Source: Actinomadura sp. CNU-125
Lineage (GTDB): Bacteria > Actinomycetota > Actinomycetes > Streptosporangiales > Streptosporangiaceae
Reading direction: 5' to 3'
Length of the DNA stretch: 48,369 nucleotides
Assembly: GCF_001942465.1 (NCBI RefSeq)
Contig: NZ_MKJY01000421.1
Coordinates: forward strand, 1 to 48,369
The translations under genes and the position numbers were made by a program. Below the pieces are notes generated by a model. The model was not told where the DNA came from. It made no database searches and was given only the letters and a program-made list of their open reading frames with translations. Below, piece by piece: positions 18,286 through 28,063 of the stretch. Numbering within the stretch: the stretch's first letter is position 1; every line of letters starts with the position of its first letter.

Positions 18286-18471
18286 ATGCGCACCATCGGA
18301 ACCATCGTCGCGATCGCCGGCCTCGCGTCCGTCGTGAACCACGCGATGGGCGGCGAGCAGATGGAGGTGCTCCAATGGTCGGACGCCCACCAGCCCCTCG
18401 CGGGGATCGGTCTCGGCGTCCTCGGCCTGCTCGTCTTCGGCCTCGGCGCGGTCTTCTCCCGGGACCGGTGA
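18286..18471 (+). CDS. Small membrane protein, 61 residues
   Basis: The ATG at 18286 follows GGAAGGGA (18271-18278). The product has two hydrophobic segments (TIGTIVAIAGLASVVNHAMG and AGIGLGVLGLLVFGLGAVF) joined by a short polar loop (GEQMEVLQWSDAHQP). I recognise no family. It is divergent from the sensor kinase gene, with 160 nt between, and its stop lies 4 nt before the next start, so the two small membrane genes are co-transcribed. Confidence 0.7.
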   Translation: MRTIGTIVAIAGLASVVNHAMGGEQMEVLQWSDAHQPLAGIGLGVLGLLVFGLGAVFSRDR

Positions 18472-18475
18472 CACC

Positions 18476-19024
18476 GTGCTCATCGCGATCATCGCCGCCT
18501 GCGAGATCGGCTTCTGGGTCGTCCTCGGCGCCGGTCTCGTCGCCCGCTACCCGCTGCGCATGCGCCGCCTCGGCGCCCTGCTCCTGCTCTGCGTGCCGCT
18601 GATCGACGTCGTCCTGCTCGCCGCGACCGTCCTGGACCTGCGCCGGGGCGCCGAGGCCGGCTTCGCGCACGGCCTGTCGGCCGCCTACCTCGGCTACTCG
18701 ATCGCCTTCGGGCACAGCATGGTGCGGTGGGCCGACGAGCGGTTCGCGCACCGCTTCGCGGGCGGCCCGCCGCCGCGCGGCAAGCCGCGGGGCGGCCCGG
18801 CCCGCACCCGCTACGAGTGGCGCGAGTTCGGCAAGGCGTCCCTCGCGACCGCGATCGCCTGCGGCATCCTCGTCGGCATGATCGCCCTCGTCGGCGACAC
18901 CGGCCGCACCGAGGCCCTCTGGGGATGGACGGCCCGCCTCGGCGTCGTCCTCGCGATCTGGGCGATCTGGCCCGTCGGCCACACACTGTGGCCGTCCAAG
19001 GTCCCGGAGAAGACGCGGGGTTAA
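18476..19024 (+). CDS. Uncharacterised membrane protein (possibly YmcC-like)
   Basis: 182 residues from the GTG at 18476. Four or five membrane spans: LIAIIAACEIGFWVVLGAGL, LGALLLLCVPLIDVVLLAA, AHGLSAAYLGYSIAFGHSM, SLATAIACGILVGMIALVG and LGVVLAIWAIWPVGHTLWP. A basic loop (PPPRGKPRGGPARTRYEWRE) lies between the third and fourth. It resembles Bacillus YmcC-type proteins of unknown role, from memory only. It starts 4 nt after the upstream small membrane gene. Its stop codon overlaps the stop of the convergent methyltransferase gene in TTAA. Confidence 0.75.
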   Translation: MLIAIIAACEIGFWVVLGAGLVARYPLRMRRLGALLLLCVPLIDVVLLAATVLDLRRGAEAGFAHGLSAAYLGYSIAFGHSMVRWADERFAHRFAGGPPPRGKPRGGPARTRYEWREFGKASLATAIACGILVGMIALVGDTGRTEALWGWTARLGVVLAIWAIWPVGHTLWPSKVPEKTRG

Positions 19025-19803
19025 CCCCGTACCGTACGGACGGCCGTGGTGACGATGGGCAGCGCGAACTCGCCGGCGGCCGTCTCCGGCGTCCCCCGCA
19101 GGTACTCCAGCACCCGTCCGAGCACCTCGCCGCGCTCGGCCTCGTCCAGCACCAGCACGTGCGAGTGGGTGCCGACGGTGGCCGTCATCGACTCGGCCGT
19201 CCGCCGCTGGACGTGCGGGAACTCCGCGCGCTCGACCACCGGGAACCAGCGCGTCTCGGGGACGGTCTTGGGCCGCCACCGCCGCAGCGACACGCTGCTC
19301 CGCGAAACCTCCTTCATCCCGGCGACCCACGGCACCCGGTCGTCGTCGAGGTTCCACAGCCCGGCGAGCACACCGCCGGGCGCCAGCACCCGGTGGATCT
19401 CGGGCATCGCGCGGTCGAGGTCGAACCAGTGCATCGCCTGCCCCACCAGGACGGCGTCCACGGCCCCGTCCCCGAGCGGGATCTCCTCCGCGCCGCCCCG
19501 CAGGGCCCGCACGTCCGGGAACCCGCGGCGCAGTTCGTCCAGCATCGCCGGATCGGGCTCGACGGCCACGAGGTCGGCGGGGGCGAGGCCGTCCCGCAGG
19601 AGGACCCCGGTCAGCTTGCCGGTGCCCGCACCGAGATCGAGCACCCGCGGCGGCGTCCGTCCGGCGAGCGGCTCCAGCGCCCACCGCACCGCCGCGACGG
19701 GATAGTCCGGCCGCTCCGCCGCGTACAGGGCCGCGCTCCCCCCGAACGAGGCCGCCCGCCGCGCCACGAGCTCCGGATCACTGTCCGGAAAAGCATCCTT
19801 CAC
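19021..19803 (-). CDS. Class I SAM-dependent methyltransferase
   Basis: About 260 residues. After a short lead (SFGGSAALYAAERPDYP, typical of the UbiE/COQ5-like group acting on small molecules) come motif I RVLDLGAGTGKLTGVLL, the acidic loop VAVEPDPAM and VGQAMHWFDLDRAMPEIHRV with LAPGGVLAGLWN. The start is uncertain: GTG 19803 is taken because residues before it do not look coding; no good Shine-Dalgarno is present. It is convergent with the membrane gene and divergent from the Uma2-family gene. The substrate is unknown. Confidence 0.85.
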   Translation of the reverse strand: MKDAFPDSDPELVARRAASFGGSAALYAAERPDYPVAAVRWALEPLAGRTPPRVLDLGAGTGKLTGVLLRDGLAPADLVAVEPDPAMLDELRRGFPDVRALRGGAEEIPLGDGAVDAVLVGQAMHWFDLDRAMPEIHRVLAPGGVLAGLWNLDDDRVPWVAGMKEVSRSSVSLRRWRPKTVPETRWFPVVERAEFPHVQRRTAESMTATVGTHSHVLVLDEAERGEVLGRVLEYLRGTPETAAGEFALPIVTTAVRTVRG

Positions 19804-19887
19804 GACTGAAGACCCTATTCGCTCGCCACGCCGACCACCCGCCCGCCTCCGGCGAACCACCGCACTCGACTACTCACGCTCGGTAAC

Positions 19888-20451
19888 GTGGTCGAGGTGA
19901 CCCCCGACAGCACCGACGCCCTTGAGCACGTGGCCGCCTTTGCGGAGCGGACGGGTTTCGCGATCTCCAAGCTCGAGTCGTTCGGCGACCAGATCGCAAT
20001 GACGACCGGCATGTGCTGGGAACACGGTTTCAACATCACCGTCGTCAGGGAGCAGATCCCGGCGGGAAAACGACACGTTGTGGCGAATGTCGGTCTACGC
20101 CTGACGGCAGAGCCCACCGAACCGGTCCCGGGTTTGGTCGTCGCGGAGGAACGACTGGCGCCCGGGGCGAAGCCGTGGGCGCACGAAAGCGAGTTGTTGG
20201 TCGAGGTGGTTTCGCAGAATAACTACCGCGAGGACTACGCGGGGAAGCAAAAGCGGTACGCACGATCCGGTGCGCCCCAGCACCTTCTCGTTGACCCGCG
20301 TGAGGGGCCGTGCCTCCTCTACACGGAACCGCTCAAGACGCCGGGCGTCTACAGGTACGTCTCCACCACGTCTTTCGGGGAGCCGGTCGCCGGAATCGCG
20401 TGCATGGACGGCGCCGACCTCGATACCTCGGAGTTCCTCCGGTACACGTGA
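19888..20451 (+). CDS. Uma2-family (DUF820) nuclease-fold protein, atypical active site
   Basis: 187 residues from the GTG at 19888. Uma2 proteins have a PD-(D/E)XK restriction-like fold, are abundant in actinobacteria and cyanobacteria, and have no settled role. The core ELLVEVVSQNNYREDYAGKQ then KRYARSGAPQHLLVDPREG fits the family. The usual PD pair before the first core strand reads PGLVV (VPGLVVAEERL), so the expected Asp seems replaced by Gly. The codons are slightly less GC-rich than those of neighbours (GTTTCG, AATAAC, TTTGCG), which suggests more recent arrival. It stands alone between a methyltransferase gene and the end of the suf operon. Confidence 0.8.
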   Translation: MVEVTPDSTDALEHVAAFAERTGFAISKLESFGDQIAMTTGMCWEHGFNITVVREQIPAGKRHVVANVGLRLTAEPTEPVPGLVVAEERLAPGAKPWAHESELLVEVVSQNNYREDYAGKQKRYARSGAPQHLLVDPREGPCLLYTEPLKTPGVYRYVSTTSFGEPVAGIACMDGADLDTSEFLRYT

Positions 20452-20467
20452 TCCTCGGACGCGCGGA

Positions 20468-20497
20468 GGCCGCGTCCCCGGGGTCGGGGGCGCGGCC
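20468..20497. terminator. Hairpin terminator at the end of the suf operon
   Basis: GGCCGCGTCCCC (20468-20479) and GGGGGCGCGGCC (20486-20497) form a 12-bp stem with one G-U pair and a 6-nt loop. It lies between the convergent stops of the Uma2 gene and sufT and can serve both. Confidence 0.75.
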
Positions 20498-20514
20498 TTC
20501 GTGCGCGGGCTTCG

Positions 20515-20871
20515 TCAGACGTTGAAGCCGAGGGCGCGGAGCTGGTCGCGGCCCTCTTCGGTGATCTTGTCGGGGCCCCACGGCGGGAGCCACACCCAGT
20601 TGATCTTGACGTCCTGCACCAGGCCGTCCAGGGCGCTGTGCGCCTGGTCCTCGATCACGTCGGTGAGCGGGCAGGCGGCGCTGGTCAGCGTCATGTCCAG
20701 GGTGGCGACGCCGGAGTCGAGGTTCACCCCGTACACCAGGCCCAGGTCGACGACGTTGATGCCGAGTTCGGGGTCGACGACGTCCTTGAGGGCTTCGAGG
20801 ACCTCCTCCTCGGCGGCGGTGCCGGCCGGGGCGGTCTCGGTGTTCTCGGTCGTCTCGGCGGTCTCGCTCAT
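20515..20871 (-). CDS. sufT: SufT-type Fe-S assembly factor (DUF59)
   Basis: 118 residues. The ATG at 20871 has GGAGAGG 4 nt upstream and overlaps the sufU stop (ATGA). After an acidic, Thr/Glu-rich lead comes the DUF59 domain: LKDVVDPELGINVVDLGLVY with the DPE motif, then TLTSAACPLTDVIEDQ, which includes the conserved Cys, and WLPPWGPDKITEEGRDQL. SufT helps mature Fe-S proteins when demand is high. It is the last gene of the suf operon, as Rv1466 is in M. tuberculosis. Confidence 0.92.
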   Translation of the reverse strand: MSETAETTENTETAPAGTAAEEEVLEALKDVVDPELGINVVDLGLVYGVNLDSGVATLDMTLTSAACPLTDVIEDQAHSALDGLVQDVKINWVWLPPWGPDKITEEGRDQLRALGFNV

Positions 20872-21325
20872 GATGCCTCTCCGAGTGCGCGGGCGGTCGC
20901 GTCCTTCCACGCCATCCAGGCGAGAAGGGCGCACTTGATCCGGGCGGGGTACTTCGACACCCCGGCGAAGGCGACGGCGTCCTCCAGGACGTCCTCGTCG
21001 GGTTCGGCGTCCTGGCCGCGCGACTGCATCAGCGCCAGGAACTCGTCGCCGACCTCCATCGCCTCCTTGACCGACTTGCCGATCAGCAGGTCGCCATCAC
21101 CGAGGCGCTGGCCTGGCTGATCGAGCAGCCCATGGAGTCGTAGGAGACGTCGCTCACCGTGGCGTCCCGGCCGTCGCCGTCCAGGTGGACGCGCAGCGTC
21201 ACCTCGTCGCCGCACGTGGGGTTGACGTGGTGCGCCTCACCCTCGTACGGCTCCCGCAACCCTTTGTGCAGGGGATTGCGGTAGTGGTCCAGGATGACCT
21301 CCTGGTACATCGCCTCCAGCTGCAT
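20868..21325 (-). CDS. sufU: SufU, zinc-dependent sulfurtransferase / scaffold (frameshifted)
   Basis: SufU takes persulfide sulfur from SufS and passes it on to the SufB complex. The start MQLEAMYQEVILDHYRNPLH is canonical. Zinc and sulfur-acceptor residues are Cys38 with Asp40 (PTCGDEV), Cys67 (GCSISQAS) and the last Cys in RIKCALLAWMAW. The frame changes near 21100, right after SQASASVM, and resumes at LLIGKSVKEAMEV; all conserved residues lie on one side or the other, so an indel in the sequence is the likely cause. It is 42 nt after sufS and overlaps sufT. Confidence 0.9.
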
Positions 21326-21367
21326 GTCGTCCTTTCCAAGCCTTTCTGGCTACAACCGGGGCGGCGC

Positions 21368-23394
<2,027 letters not shown>

Positions 23395-23409
23395 GGTGTG
23401 TGTCGTTCC

Positions 23410-23727
23410 TTAGTCTTCGGAGCCGAGCGAGACGTAGACGTCGCCGTCCTCGACCTTGACCTTGTAGGTGGCGACCGGCTGCGTCGCCGGCGGGTTGGTG
23501 GGCTTGCCCGTGCGCAGGTCGAAGCAGGACCCGTGCAGCCAGCACTCGATGGTGCCGTTGTAGATCTCGCCCTCGGAGAGGGAGACCTCGGCGTGCGAGC
23601 AGATGTCGTTGACGGCGAACACCTCGTCGCCGCTGCGCGCGATCGCGACGGGCGTGTCGTCGACCTCGACGCCCAGCGCCCCGTCCGCCGGGACGTCGTT
23701 CAGCGCGCACACCTTCACGTACGTCAT
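23410..23727 (-). CDS. Rieske-type [2Fe-2S] ferredoxin in the suf operon
   Basis: 105 residues with a complete Rieske site: Cys43 and His45 (DICSHAEVSL) and Cys62 and His65 (IECWLHGSCFD). It is the short, soluble type related to NirD or dioxygenase ferredoxins. Placement between sufD and sufC is usual in Streptomyces-type actinomycetes and absent in mycobacteria as I recall. It may deliver electrons for cluster assembly; this is inferred. The ATG overlaps the sufD stop (ATGA). Confidence 0.93.
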   Translation of the reverse strand: MTYVKVCALNDVPADGALGVEVDDTPVAIARSGDEVFAVNDICSHAEVSLSEGEIYNGTIECWLHGSCFDLRTGKPTNPPATQPVATYKVKVEDGDVYVSLGSED

Positions 23728-24861
23728 CGGTCTCCCGCTCCCTGGTCGAGCTCCTCCTCGATGGCCTGCCGGACCTTGTCGCGCACCTCTCGACCTCGAT
23801 GCGGTCGACGAGCTGGCCGAGGAAGCCGCGGACGACCATGCGCCGGGCCTCGTCGAAGGTGATGCCGCGCGCCTGCAGGTAGAACAGGTGCTCGTCGTCG
23901 AGGCGTCCGGACGCCGAGGCGTGCCCCGCGCCGGCGACCTCGCCGGTGAGGATCTCCAGGTTCGGCACCGAGTCGACGCGCGTGCCGTCGGTGAGGACGA
24001 GGTTGCGGTTCAGCTCGTAGGTGTCGGTGCCCTCGGCCTCGGCGCGGATGATGACGTCGCCGATCCAGACGGCGTGGGCGTCCGCGTCCTGCAGGGCGCC
24101 GCGGTAGTCGACGCGGCTGCGGCAGTGCGGGACGGTGTGGTCGACCAGGAGCCGGTGCTCCAGGTGCTGGCCGCCGTCGACGAAGTACACCCCGTACAGC
24201 TCGGCGTCGCCGCCGGGCGCCTCGTACGCGACGGACGGCGAGATCCGCACCAGGTCGCCGCCCAGCGAGATGTTGTGCGAGACGAACCGGGCGTCGCGGC
24301 CGAGCCGGGCGTGCTGGTGCGAGACGTGCACGCTGCCGTCGTCCCAGTCCTGCAGGCTGATCACCGAGAGGCGGGCGCCGTCGCCGACGACGAACTCGAC
24401 GTTGTCGGCGTAGGTCGCCGAGCCGCGGTGCGCGAGCACGACGGTGGCCTCGGCGAACGGCTCCAGGATCACGGTGGTGTGCCCGTAGGAGGCGGCCGAG
24501 GCGTCCTCGCCGCGCACCCGCAGGACGGTCGGCGCCGAGGCCACCGCCTCCTTCGGGACGGTGACGACCGTGGCCTGCGTGAACGAGTTCCACGCCTGCG
24601 CCGAGACCCGGTCGGCCGGGACGTACGCCTTGCCGATGCGGGCGTCGTCGCGGCGACCGTCTCGACGGTCGCCTCGGGCGCCGCCTCGACGTCGACGATG
24701 ACCTTGCCGCCGTCCTGGGCGGTGCCGTTGTGCAGGCCGTGCAGGCGGCGCAGCGGGGTGAACCGCCACTCCTCCTCGCGGCCGGTGGGCACCTCGAAGT
24801 CGCCCAGGTCGTACGACGCCTTCTCGTGCAGCGTCGAGAGAGGCTTAACGTCCAGCCCCAT
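23724..24861 (-). CDS. sufD: SufD scaffold subunit (two frameshifts)
   Basis: SufD partners SufB and SufC in the SufBC2D scaffold. From the ATG at 24861 the start reads [20 protein letters not shown] and REEEWRFTPLRRL, the SufD N-terminal domain. Near 24655 the frame changes and the beta-helix part follows (VRIEV-like strands, TVVLAHRGSATYADNVEF, HISLG-like turns, DAHAVWIGDVIIRAEAEGTD), then ASGRLDDEHLFYLQARGI. Near 23790 a second change restores VRDKVRQAIEEELDQGAGDR and the stop at 23724. Corrected length is about 378 residues. The ATG shares one base with the sufB stop (TGATG). Confidence 0.9.
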
Positions 24862-26273
24862 CAGCCGACGGCTCCTTCCATCTGAAGTTCGATGAGCCGG
24901 TTCAGCTCGAGTGCGTATTCCATCGGCAGCTCGCGCGCGATGGGCTCGACGAACCCGCGCACGATCATCGCCATGGCCTCGTCCTCGTTGAGGCCTCGGC
25001 TCATCAGGTAGAACAGCTGGTCCTCCGACACCTTGGAGACGGTGGCCTCGTGGCCCATCTCCACGTCGTCCTCGCGGACGTCGACGTAGGGGTAGGTGTC
25101 GGACCGGCTGATCTGGTCGACCAGCAGCGCGTCGCACTTGACGGTGGACTTGCTGTGCTCGGCGCCTTCCTGGATCTGCACCAGGCCCCGGTAGGAGGTG
25201 CGGCCGCCGCCGCGCGCCACCGACTTGGAGATGATGTTGCTGGAGGTGTTCGGCGCGGCGTGCACCATCTTGGCGCCCGCGTCCTGGTGCTGGTCCTCGC
25301 CCGCGAACGCGATCGACAGGGTCTCGCCCTTGGCGTGCTCGCCGAGCAGGTACACCGCCGGGTACTTCATGGTGACCTTGGAGCCGATGTTGCCGTCGAC
25401 CCACTCCATGGTGGCGCCCTCGTAGGCGACGGCGCGCTTGGTCACCAGGTTGTAGACGTTGTTCGACCAGTTCTGGATGGTCGTGTAGCGGACGCGCGCG
25501 TCCTTCTTCACGACGATCTCGACGACGGCCGAGTGCAGGGAGTCCGACTTGTAGATCGGGGCGGTACAGCCCTCGACGTAGTGGACGTAGGAGCCCTCGT
25601 CCGCGATGATCAGCGTCCGCTCGAACTGGCCCATGTTCTCGGTGTTGATCCGGAAGTACGCCTGGAGCGGGATCTCGACGTGGACGCCCGGCGGCACGTA
25701 GATGAACGAGCCGCCCGACCACACGGCGGTGTTGAGCGCGGCGAACTTGTTGTCGCCGACCGGGATCACGGAGCCGAAGTACTCCTGGAAGATCTCCGGG
25801 TGCTCGCGCAGGCCGGTGTCGGTGTCGACGAAGATGACGCCCTTCTCCTCAAGGTCCTCGCGGATCTTGTGGTAGACGACCTCCGACTCGTACTGGGCGG
25901 CGACGCCGGCGATGAGGCGCTGCTTCTCCGCCTCGGGGATGCCGAGCTTGTCGTAGGTGTTCTTGATGTCCTCCGGGAGCTCCTCCCAGGAGGCCGCCTG
26001 CTGCTCGGTGGAGCGCACGAAGTACTTGATGTTGTCGAAATCGATGGCCGACAGGTCCGAGCCCCAGCTCGGCATGGGCTTCTTGTCGAACAGCCGCAGC
26101 CCCTTGAGGCGCAGGTCGAGCATCCAGTCCGGCTCGCTCTTCTTGCCCGAGATGTCGCGGACGACGTCCTCGTTCAGGCCGCGGCGGGCCGAGGCTCCGG
26201 CTGCGTCGGAGTCGGCCCAGCCGAACTTGTACCTGTCGAGCCCTTCCAGTTCAGGGTGGGCTGCCGTAGTCAT
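24861..26273 (-). CDS. sufB: SufB scaffold subunit
   Basis: 470 residues with an intact frame and no intein, unlike the M. tuberculosis SufB. Conserved segments are [59 protein letters not shown] (with the conserved Cys in EGCTAP), [20 protein letters not shown] and [20 protein letters not shown]. SufB is the main site where the nascent cluster is built. The ATG at 26273 overlaps the sufR stop (ATGA). Confidence 0.97.
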   Translation of the reverse strand: MTTAAHPELEGLDRYKFGWADSDAAGASARRGLNEDVVRDISGKKSEPDWMLDLRLKGLRLFDKKPMPSWGSDLSAIDFDNIKYFVRSTEQQAASWEELPEDIKNTYDKLGIPEAEKQRLIAGVAAQYESEVVYHKIREDLEEKGVIFVDTDTGLREHPEIFQEYFGSVIPVGDNKFAALNTAVWSGGSFIYVPPGVHVEIPLQAYFRINTENMGQFERTLIIADEGSYVHYVEGCTAPIYKSDSLHSAVVEIVVKKDARVRYTTIQNWSNNVYNLVTKRAVAYEGATMEWVDGNIGSKVTMKYPAVYLLGEHAKGETLSIAFAGEDQHQDAGAKMVHAAPNTSSNIISKSVARGGGRTSYRGLVQIQEGAEHSKSTVKCDALLVDQISRSDTYPYVDVREDDVEMGHEATVSKVSEDQLFYLMSRGLNEDEAMAMIVRGFVEPIARELPMEYALELNRLIELQMEGAVG

Positions 26274-27078
26274 AGGGGCGTCCTCCCGGACTCCTCGTCA
26301 CTGGTCAGTGTGCTCGCGGGGGTCTCACCCGCGTCCCCCGGCCCGTCCGTCCCGTCCCCGCAAAGCGAGCGGGGGCTGACGTGGGTCGTGCAGATGCCGT
26401 CGCCGTGGGCGATGGTGGCCAGCCGCTGGACGGGGGTGCCCAGGAGCCGGCTGAACGCCTCCGTCTCGGCCTCGCACAGCTGCGGGAACTCCGCCGCCAC
26501 GTGCGCGACCGGGCAGTGGTGCTGGCACAGCTGCTCGCCGCCGCCGGGCTGGGGGGCCTTCGCGGCGGCCGCCGCGTAGCCGTCGCCCGACAGCGCCTCG
26601 GCGAGCGTGCGGACCCGCTGGTGGGGCGGGGCCTCCTGCACGACGGGCCGGTAGCGCCGTTCGAGGTCGGCGACCTGCCGCCGGGCGAACTCGGCGACCG
26701 CGTGGGCGCCCGCCGTCTCGGCGAGGAACCGCAGCGCGCTCGTCGCCAGGTCGTCGTAGGCGTGCACGAACGCGCTCCGCCCCGCCTCGGTGATCGCGAA
26801 CCACTTCGCGGGACGGCCGCGGCCGCGCCGCGTCTGCGGCCTGGCCCGGCGGATCTCGATCATGCCCTCGGCCAGCAGCGCGTCCAGGTGCCGGCGGACG
26901 GCGGCCGGCGTGAGGCCGACCCGCTCGCCGAGCGCGGACGCGGTGACCGGGCCTGTTCGAGGATCAGCCGGGCCACCCGGGCGCGGGTGTCGCGCTCGGT
27001 CCCGGCCGCGGACGGCACGCCGGAAGGCCGCGTCACCGCGGCTTCCGCGTTCGCCTGACCCTCGCTCACGTTTTTCAC
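26270..27078 (-). CDS. sufR: SufR-type Fe-S-sensing repressor of the suf operon (frameshifted)
   Basis: A winged-helix regulator: [12 protein letters not shown], then after a frame change near 26958 [20 protein letters not shown] and [15 protein letters not shown]. Adding one G to CAGGCCCGG restores the frame. The C-terminal half carries the likely cluster ligands: [19 protein letters not shown] and GDGICTTHV, four Cys in all, as in cyanobacterial and mycobacterial SufR. GTG 27078 is taken as start and GTG 27069 is possible; both sit in or next to the operator-like palindrome at 27075-27089, so the mRNA may be leaderless or nearly so. SufR with a cluster represses suf and itself. Confidence 0.9.
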
Positions 27079-27089
27079 AACATCAGTGT
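27075..27089 (-). promoter_or_regulatory. SufR-operator-like palindrome over the sufR start
   Basis: On the minus strand the sequence is ACACT-GATGT-TGTGA. It equals the ACACT-N5-TGTGA motif I recall for M. tuberculosis SufR upstream of its own operon. It overlaps the proposed sufR start codon, which fits autorepression. Confidence 0.7.
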
Positions 27090-27135
27090 GCCGTAATTCC
27101 TTCCCCCGAAACACCGCTTTGCCGATGTCGTGGCT

Positions 27136-27167
27136 CACGCAGGTAAGCCTTACCTAAAACCTGCGTG
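27136..27167. promoter_or_regulatory. IdeR/DtxR-like iron box inside a larger inverted repeat
   Basis: GCAGGTAAGCCTTACCTAA (27139-27157) fits the DtxR/IdeR consensus TWAGGTWAGSCTWACCTWA at 17 of 19 positions, with a perfect AGGTAAG-C-CTTACCT core. Outer arms CACGCAGGT (27136-27144) and ACCTGCGTG (27159-27167) add a second palindrome. It lies about 60-90 nt upstream of sufR and right after the stop codon of the stress-protein gene, so it may also act as a terminator hairpin. Confidence 0.7.
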
Positions 27168-27168
27168 T

Positions 27169-28063
27169 TCACCGGCGGGCGGCGCCGCGCGGGAGCATCA
27201 GCACCGGACGGGGCGCGGAGCGCACGATCTTGCCGGAGCTCTCGCCGAGGAAAACCTTGCGCAGCGGGCCGTGATGTCCGGATTGGCAGGTCAGGACCTC
27301 GCCCGGCAGCATATCCACGGCCGCGAGCGCCTTGCCCACGCTCGCCCCCGCGACCGCCTCCGTGGTCACGGGGACGCAGTCCACGAGCCCGGCCGCACGG
27401 GCGAGATCGTCCTCGGCCCGTCCCCGCTGCCGTTCCAGCACCTCCCCGGAGTCGCGGAACCGCGCGGCGACACCCGGCGGCCGCAGCACCAGCGTGAGCA
27501 GCCGCATCGGGACGTCCAGTGCCGCGGCCCACCCGGCGGCGGCGTCGAGCGGGCCGTCGGCGTCCCGCCGCCGCCAGTACGCGGCGGTGAGCCGCTCCAG
27601 CCGTCCGGGCGCCAGCGCCCCGTATCCGCGCGGCGCCAGCAGGACCGGCACCGGCGAACCGTGCAGGAGCTGGTCGGCGGTGCTGCCGACGGCGATGCGC
27701 ACGCGCCCGCCGCGGCGCCGAGGCCGATCACGACGAGGCCCGCGCCGGTCTCCTCGGCGACCTCGATCAGCCCCCGGCCGCTCCCCCGGTGCGCGTGCAC
27801 GCGCGGCTCGGCCGCCCCCTCCGGGACGCCGAGTCCGGTGAGCCGCCGGACGGCCGCGGAGGCGATCTCGTCCGCGCGTCCGCGCAGGTAGGGGCGAGCC
27901 ATTCGGCGTCCACCGACCCGGGGCCGCGGGCGGGCCACGGCGGCGGGTGGACGTTCGCGGCGGTCACCGCCGCGCCGGTGGCCCGCGCGACCAGCGCCGC
28001 GAGGACGAGCGCGTCGTCGCCCCGCTCGTCCGGGGAGCAGCCGACCAGCACCCGGTGCGTCAC
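27169..28063 (-). CDS. Universal stress protein, two domains (frameshifted)
   Basis: From the GTG at 28063 (VTHRVLVGCSPDERGDDALV) the product has the UspA opening, a nucleotide-site segment (GAGLVVIGLGAAAG, STADQLLHGSPVPVLLAPRG) and a second domain ending GESSGKIVRSAPRPVLMLPR. The frame changes near 27890 and 27715. The second G-rich site GESSGKIV-SAPRPVL resembles the ATP-binding G-(X9)-G(S/T) motif; the first is close to it. Usp proteins often tune membrane transporters or act under energy or nitrogen stress. The start overlaps the permease stop (GTGA), so it is third in an operon with carbamate kinase and the permease and probably acts on one of them. Confidence 0.82.
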
